From an uncultured Flavobacterium sp. (GTDB lineage: Bacteria; Bacteroidota; Bacteroidia; Flavobacteriales; Flavobacteriaceae): DNA of 8,545 nt. The stretch lies in assembly GCF_946479975.1 (NCBI RefSeq), contig NZ_CAMLIX010000208.1, forward strand, positions 1 through 8,545. Direction: 5' to 3'. The stretch's first letter is position 1; every line of letters begins with the position of its first letter. Shown here piece by piece: positions 1-7,224 of this stretch. A program made the position numbers and the translations under genes. The notes below the pieces were generated by a model that had not been told where the DNA came from, did no database searches, and worked only from the letters and a program-made list of their open reading frames with translations.

Positions 1-3000
1 ATGCATTTGCCGAAGTACATCCGTTTGCTGATGCAGAAATCGTATAATTTCCTTCGGGAGCTGTTACAACATCCGCATTGCGGGTAACTCCTGCTGACGG
101 AGTAATTGTATAAGTATTTGATGCGCTGTAATTTCCAATTGTAAAACTTCCAGTGGCAGTAGAACAAGTCGGCTGAGTGATAGTTCCTACTGTCGGTACT
201 CCCGGCGTTGTATTTACCGTTACTGATACCGCAGTTCTTGAACTTTCGCATCCATTTGTTGTCTGGCTTACATAATAAGTTCCTGTAGCAAGTGTTTCTG
301 TTCCTGTATATAATGTCCCAGCACTTGAAGCGTTGTACCATTTGTATGATGCTCCAGAAGGTACCAAATCACTAACTTTTTTAGAATCAGCCGAACAGAA
401 AACTTGTGCCGAAGCAGAAGGTGCTGACGGCGTTATATTAACCGTTACTGTTACCGCAGTTCTTGAACTTTCACATCCGTTTGACGTCTGGCTAACATAA
501 TAAGTTCCTGTAGCAAGTGTTTCTGTTCCCGTATATAATGTCCCAGCGCTTGAAGCATTGTACCATTTGTATGATGCTCCATAAGGCAACAAATCACTAA
601 CTTTTTTAGCGTCAACAGAACAGAAATTTTGTGTAGAAGCTGAAGGCGCCGCAGGTGTTGCATTTACTGTAATTAAAACAGATGCTGAAAATGCTGCAGA
701 ACAAACTCCATTTTGAACAACAGCCCTAAAATAAGTGTTAGCTGCTAAATTACCAATAATTGCTTTTGTTAATGTAGTCGAAGTTGATGTAATATCAATC
801 GGATTTGTAAATGCCGCGTCAGAAGCTTTTTGCCATTTCGTAACATTTCCTGTATTTCCACTCAAAACTAAGTCTGCTGGAGATGTTCCAGAACAAATGG
901 TTTGTGCAGATGTAACAGTTCCTCCAACCGATGATGCGTTAACACTCAATGTAACATCTTTATTAACAGTACTAGTACAGTTTGGTGTTGTACTAGTTGT
1001 GGTTACAGCAGTTATTTTTAGAATCTTTCCATTATTTGCAGCTGTTAAAACTGCAGAATCAAATGCACCTGCGCCCGCTGCATCAGCTGTTATTCCTGTA
1101 ACGGGAATTTGAGCAATACCATCAATAGAGTAAGAAATCGTAGAGGTAGTATTAGCTAGTAATCCTGTTAAATTTATTCTTGCTGTAGAACCATCGCAAA
1201 CTGTTGCTAATTGTGTTGCTGTGCCTAAAACAGGAACTGCATTTACCGTGATTAATACAGAAGAGGTATTAGCTGCAGTACAAGAACCGCTCGTTACCAC
1301 TGCTCGATAATATGTACTTGTAGAAAGACTCCCTATTTGAGAACTAGTCAATACCGGACCAGTTGCTCCTACGATATTATTAAAAGTGCTATTATTTATA
1401 GATGACTGCCACTGAATTGTTCCTGTATAACCAATTAAAGTTAAATCTGCAGGAGATGTTCCGGAACAAATATTTTGTGCTGAGGATGCCGTTCCTGCTA
1501 CAGAACCATTTCCTACAGTTACAATAATTACATTAGATGCAGTATCGCCAACTCCACAGCTATTATAAGGCCAAACTTTGAAATAATAAGTCTGCCCAGA
1601 AGTTAAGTTATTAACTGTAAAAGAATTTGAAGATGTGAGATCTCTACCATCATAATTTGCTACATGACTGCTAAAATTAGAATTAGTTGAAACTGATAAT
1701 CCATACGATGTAGCATTTGGCACAGTATTCCAATTCGCTGTAAAACTATTACAAGTTATAGCAGTTGCTGCAGTTGCTGTAGGCGTACTTGCTTTCCCAA
1801 AGACAATTGCAACCGTATTACTAGTATTTTTACAATTTGCAGAACTAGCAATTCTTCTGTAGTATGCCGTCGTACTCGTTGACGGCGGATCATAACTATT
1901 GTTAGTGGCTCCTGAAATTGGGCTAAATACTGCGTTATCAATACTAGTTTCCCATTGATAAGTAATTGTACCACCAGCTACAGCAGCGGTAGATCCATTA
2001 ATAGGATCAGGATTTGCTGGACTATTACAGAAAGTAGATTGTAAAGGTGCTGTAATAACATTATTTGTAATAGCGTTATAAGTCTTATATGTTATAGTTG
2101 AAGTATTTGAAGTTTTATTATAATTATCGTTAAAAGTATAATTAATAGTAATTGGGCCGGTGACCGAACTATTTAGCGGTATAAATGTTACCGCTCCTGT
2201 AGTTGAATCGTAAGTAAAAGTTCCTTTGTTTACAACTGTATATGATGTTTGAACTCCAGCTGTGGAAGGATCTAAATCTATTGTTGTTTTGTTTACCGAT
2301 CCTAAAGTGTTAACTGCTCCATTATCATTAGCCGTAATATCACCCGAAGTTGCTGTTACACCGATACATCCTGTAAATTCATCAGCATTGGCGACCGGTG
2401 TTAAGAGAGTAGATTGATCTACTGTTATATTTAAATTACGGATCTCGTGAAAGTTGTTAGAACCTCCTGTAGAAGATGAAATCGCAAATTTTAAATTAGA
2501 AGGTGCTGCATCTGTATAGGCATAATTATTAATAATCAAATCACGCACACTTCCATGTGTTAAATATACGTCAATAAAAAAGCCACCGGTTGAACGAGGT
2601 CTTAAAACCACTTCCATTTTTCTATAGCCATTTTTTGTATTATCTGTTGCTGTTCTATCATTTCCTGCAACGTTAAACGGACTTGCTAGTGCTGTAGTTT
2701 GTGAAGAGATTAAGTGTCTATAGCCAGTTGTTCCTGTTCCTGCTCCTCTTAAAGTAACATTACTTGATAATACACCCGCTCCACCTGTTTTGCCTTCATT
2801 AGCAGCAGAAAAATTTCCAAATTCATCAAGTCCAATTGCTAAATAACCTTTAGAAAAACCTGTTTCTGTATTTCGTTGCGCGTAGCCTAATGAACCACCA
2901 AACGCACCTACCTCTACTGGAGATGCCGTTGCGTCAAATAATATAAATGCTATTCCATCTGCACCGCTTCCACTGGTTTTACTATGTGCAAAGTACTCAA

Positions 3001-3310
3001 ATGAGATAGTCATTCCATAAGCAGACGGAAACGAATAAGTATTAGAATAAACAATCCCTTTTTGGTTTCCTTGATTGTTGGTTAATCTTAAGTAACCTGA
3101 ACCATTAGCATCTGTGTAACCGTCTTTTGTACCAGCACCTCCCGTTAAAAAAGCAACAGGCGATCCTCCAAAGAGCACACCAGGAGCCGTAGAATTTTTA
3201 AATGATTGTGAATAAGGAAATTGCGCTCTTGTTTTAAAAGAGACAAAAAATAGTGAGACAAGAAAAAATAGTTTAAATAGTTTAAACGTTTGAAAAGTAA
3301 AGTTACGCAT
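1..3310 (-). CDS. Large secreted lectin/Ig-repeat surface protein, 3' end beyond left edge (partial)
   Basis: The frame is open without a stop from the ATG at 3310 to the window edge (1103 full codons), so the C-terminus is missing. Seen: a Sec signal peptide (residues 1-29, K/F/L-rich core, likely cleavage after Arg28-Ala29). Residues about 33-297 resemble an L-type lectin, with DGIAF at 118-122 and a DEFGNF metal-site-like motif at 162-167. Residues about 306-410 are cadherin-like (ITANDNG, then VTFIP), 411-505 Ig-like, 506-598 fibronectin type III, and 599-689, 690-790 and 791-884 Ig-like. Two near-identical 75-residue Ig-like units (885-959, 960-1034) match the CHU_C-associated Ig_7 style (TYYVSQT, NGCESSR), followed by a divergent unit. 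Start choice: an in-frame TAG lies 13 codons upstream and the signal peptide begins directly at this ATG. Known: such proteins in Bacteroidota usually end in a type IX sorting domain. Inferred: an exported carbohydrate-binding adhesin. The ligand is unknown. Confidence 0.92.
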   Translation of the reverse strand, partial: MRNFTFQTFKLFKLFFLVSLFFVSFKTRAQFPYSQSFKNSTAPGVLFGGSPVAFLTGGAGTKDGYTDANGSGYLRLTNNQGNQKGIVYSNTYSFPSAYGMTISFEYFAHSKTSGSGADGIAFILFDATASPVEVGAFGGSLGYAQRNTETGFSKGYLAIGLDEFGNFSAANEGKTGGAGVLSSNVTLRGAGTGTTGYRHLISSQTTALASPFNVAGNDRTATDNTKNGYRKMEVVLRPRSTGGFFIDVYLTHGSVRDLIINNYAYTDAAPSNLKFAISSSTGGSNNFHEIRNLNITVDQSTLLTPVANADEFTGCIGVTATSGDITANDNGAVNTLGSVNKTTIDLDPSTAGVQTSYTVVNKGTFTYDSTTGAVTFIPLNSSVTGPITINYTFNDNYNKTSNTSTITYKTYNAITNNVITAPLQSTFCNSPANPDPINGSTAAVAGGTITYQWETSIDNAVFSPISGATNNSYDPPSTSTTAYYRRIASSANCKNTSNTVAIVFGKASTPTATAATAITCNSFTANWNTVPNATSYGLSVSTNSNFSSHVANYDGRDLTSSNSFTVNNLTSGQTYYFKVWPYNSCGVGDTASNVIIVTVGNGSVAGTASSAQNICSGTSPADLTLIGYTGTIQWQSSINNSTFNNIVGATGPVLTSSQIGSLSTSTYYRAVVTSGSCTAANTSSVLITVNAVPVLGTATQLATVCDGSTARINLTGLLANTTSTISYSIDGIAQIPVTGITADAAGAGAFDSAVLTAANNGKILKITAVTTTSTTPNCTSTVNKDVTLSVNASSVGGTVTSAQTICSGTSPADLVLSGNTGNVTKWQKASDAAFTNPIDITSTSTTLTKAIIGNLAANTYFRAVVQNGVCSAAFSASVLITVNATPAAPSASTQNFCSVDAKKVSDLLPYGASYKWYNASSAGTLYTGTETLATGTYYVSQTSNGCESSRTAVTVTVNITPSAPSASAQVFCSADSKKVSDLVPSGASYKWYNASSAGTLYTGTETLATGTYYVSQTTNGCESSRTAVSVTVNTTPGVPTVGTITQPTCSTATGSFTIGNYSASNTYTITPSAGVTRNADVVTAPEGNYTISASANGCTSANA
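207..656 (-). repeat. Two tandem 225-bp coding repeats (75-aa Ig-like units)
   Basis: Units 207-431 and 432-656 are direct repeats in exact register inside the surface-protein gene. The encoded units differ at 10 of 75 residues by hand count. The middle of the domain, from GASYKWYN to YYVSQT, is identical at protein level. Several DNA differences in that core are silent (for example at the Gly-Thr and Ala-Ser codons), so the copies look like an older duplication held by selection rather than a fresh one. Each unit has one Cys near its start (FCS) and one near its end (NGCES), a plausible intradomain disulfide. Similarity drops sharply at 657 and before 207. Confidence 0.93.
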
Positions 3311-3413
3311 GAACAACTTGAGTTTGTGGAACAGAAATAGTAGACACTAAAAAACTGATGATAGTTTTTAGCATATAGGAGAAATACGAAAAATTGTAAA
3401 TATTGGATTTAAA

Positions 3414-3439
3414 GTGTTTGAAAAAAGTTTTTTCAACAC
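3414..3439. repeat. Imperfect palindrome 104-129 bp upstream of the surface-protein start
   Basis: Arms TTGAAAAAA (3418-3426) and TTTTTTCAA (3428-3436) are perfectly complementary around a single G. Outside them, GTG (3414-3416) pairs with CAC (3437-3439) if T3417 is bulged out. It could be a protein-binding dyad or an RNA hairpin in the 5' leader. In such AT-rich DNA an A-run next to a T-run may also be chance. No function is assigned. Confidence 0.4.
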
Positions 3440-3738
3440 TGTAATAGTAAGTTTTTACCATAAGCATTCTGCAACAAGACACATATAATAGTCGTCTTAA
3501 GATTAAATTAGTAGTTTTGGAGCAGCGAAAGTATATAAAGCCTGAAAATCAGACTACATTACTCGACCAACTGCAAAGAAAGTCGTCAAACGACATAATT
3601 TAACACGTGTAGATTACTTGAAAATGCTTAAAATGTAAATATTTGACAATGAAGAAGTCATAATTTCTTAAAGAATTACGAAAAACCTAAATTCTTACAT
3701 GTAATGAGGATAAAATCGTAATTTTTTGTAAGGCATAA

Positions 3739-3758
3739 AAATAAGTTTTTACTTATTT
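3739..3758. repeat. Small AT-rich hairpin downstream of queG
   Basis: Perfect 8-bp arms AAATAAGT/ACTTATTT flank a TTTT loop. Read on the minus strand the hairpin is followed by a short T-rich stretch, so it could be a weak second terminator about 60 bp past queG. The stem has only two G-C pairs, so it would be much less stable than the hairpin at 7187-7212. Confidence 0.3.
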
Positions 3759-3787
3759 AAAAATAACCAAGTAACTGAAAACCAAAT

Positions 3788-3831
3788 AATTAAAAAATAA
3801 AAAATTTTTAGATCATTTATTCTAAAAATTT
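3788..3831 (-). terminator. Intrinsic terminator closing the ruvB-P450-queG unit
   Basis: A perfect 11-bp inverted repeat (TCTAAAAATTT at 3821-3831, its complement at 3802-3812) encloses an 8-nt loop. On the minus strand it is followed by a long T-rich tract (TTTATTTTTTAATT). It overlaps the last codons and stop of queG (stop at 3817-3819). The stem is AT-rich, as is common in these genomes. There is no T tract on the plus-strand side, so it acts in the queG direction. Confidence 0.65.
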
Positions 3832-4743
3832 GATATTTCGTTTAAGACCATCAAATTTGGTTCTTTTAATAGGAGAGTTTTTGAAAACAACTTTAAAAGT
3901 CTCTTCTGTTATTTCCATCCAGTCATTTTTAGTAAATGAAAGTAAATCCTGATTCGGATTAAATAGGGGTTCAGAGTGCGGTTTAGAAAATCTATTCCAT
4001 GGACAAACATCTTGGCAAGTATCACAACCAAACATCCACTCATCAAATTTTCCTTTCATCTCATAAGGAAGATTTTCCTTTAACTCAATTGTATAGTAAG
4101 AAATACATTTACTACCATCTACAATATAAGGCGCTACAATTGCCTGTGTGGGACAAGCATCTATACATGCAGTACAGGAACCACAATGATCGGTTACGGC
4201 ATGATCATATTCTAAGTCCAAATCTAATATGAGCTCTGCTATAAAATAAAATGATCCTACTTTTTGAGTTAGTAAGTTACTATTTTTTCCAATCCATCCT
4301 AAACCGCTTTTTGCTGCCCAAGCCTTATCTAAAACCGGTGCAGAATCAACAAATGCGCGACCAGAAACCTCTCCGATATTCTGTTGAATAGTATATAAAA
4401 ACTCTTTTAATTTTTCCTTAATAACCAAATGATAATCCTGCCCATAAGCATATTTAGAAATCTTAAAACTATCATCATTTTGAGATTCAGACGGAAAGTA
4501 ATTCAATAAAAGAGAAACTACACTTTTCGCATCATCTACTAGTAAAGTTGGATCTAAACGTTTATCAAAATGGTTTTCCATATAAGCCATCTGGCCATTA
4601 TGATTATTGTTTAACCATTTTTCTAGACGCGGTGCTTCTTGTTCTAAAAAGCCCGCTTTTGAAATTCCACAAGAAATAAAACCAAGTCTTTTTGCTTCTG
4701 CTTTTATAAATTTTGAATATGTTTCTTTTGAATTTATACTCAT
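3817..4743 (-). CDS. queG: Epoxyqueuosine reductase QueG
   Basis: Cytoplasmic cobalamin- and iron-sulfur-dependent enzyme for the last step of queuosine synthesis: it reduces epoxyqueuosine to queuosine in the anticodon of GUN-decoding tRNAs. Seen in the 308-residue product: the family block [19 protein letters not shown] (132-150), with Asp133 matching the proposed catalytic aspartate. A first cluster motif has Cys187, 190, 193 and 197 (CxxCxxCxxxCP). A second set has Cys213 plus Cys240, 243 and 247 ([11 protein letters not shown]), giving two [4Fe-4S] clusters. The protein is shorter than the roughly 380-residue E. coli and B. subtilis enzymes and lacks their C-terminal extension; all cluster cysteines are present, so I read it as a natural short form. 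Its ATG overlaps the P450 stop codon by 4 nt (ATGA), implying translational coupling. No Shine-Dalgarno sequence is visible. Confidence 0.96.
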   Translation of the reverse strand: MSINSKETYSKFIKAEAKRLGFISCGISKAGFLEQEAPRLEKWLNNNHNGQMAYMENHFDKRLDPTLLVDDAKSVVSLLLNYFPSESQNDDSFKISKYAYGQDYHLVIKEKLKEFLYTIQQNIGEVSGRAFVDSAPVLDKAWAAKSGLGWIGKNSNLLTQKVGSFYFIAELILDLDLEYDHAVTDHCGSCTACIDACPTQAIVAPYIVDGSKCISYYTIELKENLPYEMKGKFDEWMFGCDTCQDVCPWNRFSKPHSEPLFNPNQDLLSFTKNDWMEITEETFKVVFKNSPIKRTKFDGLKRNIKFLE

Positions 4744-6086
4744 CGCTTAAAAAATGAAACTTCTACATCAACAGGTTTTAGAGTAATTAAAGGATTAAAC
4801 TGCACAACATCATTATTAGATTTGATATTGTACTTTTTTACAATTTGAGCAATGGTCAAGCACATTTCATAAATAGCAAAACCAGCTCCAATGCACATTC
4901 TTGGACCAGCACCAAAAGGATAAAAATATTGCATCGATTCCTTTTTCTGATCACCAAGAAATCGTTCTGGAATAAACTCATCTGGATTCTTCCAGTATTT
5001 AGGATTACGGTGTAATTCGTAAAAAGAAATTCCAATCAAGGTATCTTTCTTTATTTTAAATTGAGCCAAAGAATCATCCTCAAGATTTTGTCTATCTGTA
5101 ATCCAAGCTGGCGGATACAGACGCATGGCTTCATTCAAAACAGCATTCGTATATGTCATTTTTTGAAGTTGCTCTATAATGTTGTCCGTTTGTGACTCAA
5201 TAGCATAAATTTCTTCGAGTACTTTTTCCTGTACTTCTTGATTTCTACCCAAAAGATGAAGTGTAAAAGTTAAAGCATTTGCTGTGGTTTCATGTCCTGC
5301 AATAAATAGAACTTTAATTTCATCTACCAATTGTTCAACAGACATACTTTCGCCAGTATCTTCATATCTGGTTTCCAAAAGCATATTCAGTAAATCATTT
5401 ATTTCTTCTTTAGAAGCTTTCCTTTCCTCTATAATTTCCCGAATAATACTATTATTTTCTTCTGCAAGTTGAAGATGCTTTTTAACCTGACCGCTCAATG
5501 AAAACCACCAAGCTTTATGCGGAAGTCTAATTTCCTTTATTAAGAAATTCTGAACTTCCTCTATAATAAATTTTATTCGTTGAAATTTATTTTCTGCAGT
5601 CGAAAGCTGAAATAAGGATTTGGCAACTACATTAAATGCCAGATTACTCATAACCGGGAAAAGATCTATAGGCTTTCCTTCAATCAGATGCTCTATCTCT
5701 AAATCAATAGTCGAATTCATATTATCAACAAGCTGATTCATTTTTTGTTTATGAAATGCGGGTTGAATAAGACGTCTTTGCTTCAGCCAGAAATCACCAT
5801 CACTCGTTAAAAGTCCTTTTCCTAAATATTTGGAAAGATATACCGATTGAAATTTTGATTTATGGTAATTCTTTTGATTTTTGACTAAAATATATTGTGC
5901 AATTTCATTATCCCTAGACAAGATGATATATTTCGAAAAACCAATTCTAATAGAAAAGGAATCGCCGAATTTTTCAAAATATCTTTTATGAAAGGGAATC
6001 GGATTTCGTCGGACACCTTCAGCATCTTTAAAAAATCTGAGCAGCGATAATTTACTTGGGTAATTATATATTGAATTATGAGACAT
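4740..6086 (-). CDS. Cytochrome P450 (soluble bacterial type, substrate unknown)
   Basis: A complete 448-residue haem-thiolate monooxygenase. Seen: C-helix Trp100 and Arg104; oxygen-activating I-helix motif AGHETT (263-268); ExxR as Glu319-Ala-Met-Arg322; PERF (373-376); and haem loop [10 protein letters not shown] (391-400) with Cys398 as axial ligand. No N-terminal membrane anchor or signal peptide is visible, so it should be cytoplasmic. The haem loop and I-helix resemble fatty-acid-hydroxylase-like families (CYP102/CYP4 style), but this does not fix the substrate. There is no fused reductase, and no ferredoxin or ferredoxin reductase in the window, so electrons must come from elsewhere. 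It lies 5 nt after ruvB and overlaps queG by 4 nt, so the three genes are probably cotranscribed. A GGGAGG in the ruvB 3' end sits about 15 nt before the ATG, too far for a standard Shine-Dalgarno site. Sure of the family, not of the role. Confidence 0.95.
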   Translation of the reverse strand: MSHNSIYNYPSKLSLLRFFKDAEGVRRNPIPFHKRYFEKFGDSFSIRIGFSKYIILSRDNEIAQYILVKNQKNYHKSKFQSVYLSKYLGKGLLTSDGDFWLKQRRLIQPAFHKQKMNQLVDNMNSTIDLEIEHLIEGKPIDLFPVMSNLAFNVVAKSLFQLSTAENKFQRIKFIIEEVQNFLIKEIRLPHKAWWFSLSGQVKKHLQLAEENNSIIREIIEERKASKEEINDLLNMLLETRYEDTGESMSVEQLVDEIKVLFIAGHETTANALTFTLHLLGRNQEVQEKVLEEIYAIESQTDNIIEQLQKMTYTNAVLNEAMRLYPPAWITDRQNLEDDSLAQFKIKKDTLIGISFYELHRNPKYWKNPDEFIPERFLGDQKKESMQYFYPFGAGPRMCIGAGFAIYEMCLTIAQIVKKYNIKSNNDVVQFNPLITLKPVDVEVSFFKR

Positions 6087-6091
6087 AGTAA

Positions 6092-7114
6092 TTAAAATAA
6101 ACCTCCCTGAATGTTTGTGTTTACTTTTCCTAAATGCTTATAGGCTTTCTCAGTCACTTCACGACCACGTGGAGTTCTCATAATAAATCCTTCTTGAATC
6201 AAGAATGGCTCATAAACTTCTTCAATAGTTTCACTGCTTTCAGAGACTGCAGTGGCCAAAGTAGAAAGTCCAACTGGTCCACCTTTAAACTTATTAATAA
6301 TGGTCAATAAAATCTTATTATCCATTTCGTCTAGACCATGAGCATCCACATTTAATGCTTTAAGTGCATATTTAGAAATTTCAAGATCAATTGTTCCATT
6401 GCCTTTTATTTGAGCAAAATCTCTAACTCTGCGTAATAATGCATTTGCAATACGTGGAGTTCCACGACTTCTACCTGCAATTTCAATCGCAGCTGCAAGG
6501 TCAATTGGCATTTTTAAAATTCCTGCACTTCTTTCTACAATACTTGTCAAAAGCTCTGTCGAATAATATTGCAAACGAGACGAAATTCCGAAACGAGCTC
6601 GCATTGGAGCCGTTAATAATCCTGAGCGGGTAGTTGCTCCAATTAAAGTAAACGGATTTAAATTAATTTGAACCGTTCGCGCGTTTGGACCAGATTCAAT
6701 CATAATATCAATTTTGAAATCTTCCATTGCAGAATACAAATATTCTTCAACAATTGGACTCAAACGATGAATCTCATCTATAAATAAAACATCTCTTTCA
6801 TCAAGATTGGTAAGTAATCCAGCTAAATCACCAGGTTTATCTAAAACAGGTCCAGAAGTAATTTTAATTCCAACTTCTAATTCATTTGCGAGGATATTAG
6901 CTAAAGTAGTTTTTCCTAATCCTGGAGGTCCATGAAACAAAGCATGATCAAGCGCTTCTCCACGTTGATTAGCAGCAGCAACAAAAACTTTCAAATTTTC
7001 CAAAACTTGGTCCTGACCAGCAAAATCATCAAATGATAGTGGACGCAATCTTTTTTCAAGATCTAATTCTTCTGAGTTATATCCTTTTGTTGTAGGATCA
7101 AGATTTTCATTCAT
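6092..7114 (-). CDS. ruvB: Holliday junction branch migration helicase RuvB
   Basis: ATP-driven hexameric motor that works with RuvA (and RuvC) to move Holliday junctions during recombinational repair. The 340-residue length is normal for the family. Seen in order: RuvB N-terminal block [11 protein letters not shown] (24-34); Walker [10 protein letters not shown] (62-70); Walker B FIDEIHR with Asp113-Glu114; sensor 1 GATTRSG (159-165); arginine-finger region APMRARFG (169-176), Arg174 probably the finger; sensor 2 [12 protein letters not shown] (218-229); and a C-terminal winged helix ending in [13 protein letters not shown] (313-325). No ruvA or ruvC is adjacent. The ATG at 7114 is the only Met before the conserved domain and no in-frame upstream start is seen. 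It is the first gene of the ruvB-P450-queG unit, with its own promoter candidate directly upstream and a terminator separating it from ctaD. Confidence 0.98.
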   Translation of the reverse strand: MNENLDPTTKGYNSEELDLEKRLRPLSFDDFAGQDQVLENLKVFVAAANQRGEALDHALFHGPPGLGKTTLANILANELEVGIKITSGPVLDKPGDLAGLLTNLDERDVLFIDEIHRLSPIVEEYLYSAMEDFKIDIMIESGPNARTVQINLNPFTLIGATTRSGLLTAPMRARFGISSRLQYYSTELLTSIVERSAGILKMPIDLAAAIEIAGRSRGTPRIANALLRRVRDFAQIKGNGTIDLEISKYALKALNVDAHGLDEMDNKILLTIINKFKGGPVGLSTLATAVSESSETIEEVYEPFLIQEGFIMRTPRGREVTEKAYKHLGKVNTNIQGGLF

Positions 7115-7118
7115 CCTA

Positions 7119-7149
7119 CAAAGATATAGAAAGTAATTAGTTCTTTAAA
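7119..7149 (-). promoter_or_regulatory. Probable sigma-ABfr-type promoter of ruvB
   Basis: On the minus strand, TTTA (7149-7146), a 19-nt spacer and TATCTTTG (7126-7119) match the Bacteroidota consensus TTTG-N19-TAnnTTTG with one mismatch in the upstream box. The downstream box ends 4 nt before the ruvB ATG. A start site the usual few bases downstream would fall at or within 1-2 nt of the ATG, suggesting a leaderless or nearly leaderless transcript. The motif is short and the DNA AT-rich, so this rests on its position as much as on the match. Confidence 0.5.
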
Positions 7150-7180
7150 TACTAAAATTAAACCTTTAGAATTTTAACAA

Positions 7181-7212
7181 ACAAAAAAAGACTATCATTT
7201 CTGATAGTCTTT
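7181..7212 (-). terminator. Intrinsic terminator of ctaD
   Basis: A perfect 11-bp inverted repeat (AAAGACTATCA at 7187-7197 and its complement at 7202-7212) encloses a 4-nt loop. On the minus strand it is followed by a run of seven T residues and more T-rich DNA. It begins 13 nt after the ctaD stop codon (7225-7227). This is a textbook factor-independent terminator and indicates that ruvB is not simply read through from ctaD. Confidence 0.9.
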
Positions 7213-7224
7213 CTAATTTATTTT

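Larger units (their letters stand above)
3311..3816. other. AT-rich intergenic region between queG and the surface-protein gene
   Basis: This 506-bp gap holds no convincing gene. Reading both strands, I see only very short frames. The longest noticed is a 52-codon minus-strand frame (3461-3303) that overlaps the start of the surface-protein gene. Inverted repeats are present: 8-bp arms at 3739-3746/3751-3758 (AAATAAGT, loop TTTT), 5-bp arms at 3582-3586/3590-3594 (GTCGT, loop CAA), and a longer A/T palindrome at 3414-3439. The promoter of the surface-protein gene should lie here, but I could not find a match to the Bacteroidota TAnnTTTG box on the minus strand. No Shine-Dalgarno sequence precedes the ATG at 3310, which is normal for this phylum. 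Confidence 0.7.

Noticed and set aside
207..656. CRISPR-like array or mobile repeat
   Set aside because: There are only two units of 225 bp, both in frame within one coding sequence with no spacers. They are protein domain repeats.
451..663. Minus-strand frame of 70 codons, and a similar one at 1756-1974
   Set aside because: Both are alternative frames inside the surface-protein gene with low-complexity, Leu/Gln/Arg-rich products. The true frame is continuous through both regions.
735..1112. 125-codon plus-strand open frame
   Set aside because: It lies wholly antisense to the surface-protein gene, whose frame has clear domain structure. The frame is a by-product of Ala/Thr/Val-rich coding and shows no motif of its own.
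3303..3461. Frameshift joining the upstream 52-codon frame to the surface protein
   Set aside because: The surface-protein frame has its own good signal peptide starting at the ATG at 3310, so no frameshift is needed to explain export.
3582..3594. GTCGT-CAA-ACGAC hairpin as a terminator or RNA gene
   Set aside because: The stem is only 5 bp and is not followed by a T tract in either direction. This is likely chance.
3999..4232. Plus-strand frames at 3999-4232, 5284-5472, 6439-6633, 7805-8008 and 8121-8315
   Set aside because: Each is antisense to a well-conserved gene (queG, P450, ruvB, ctaD) and shows no recognisable protein features.
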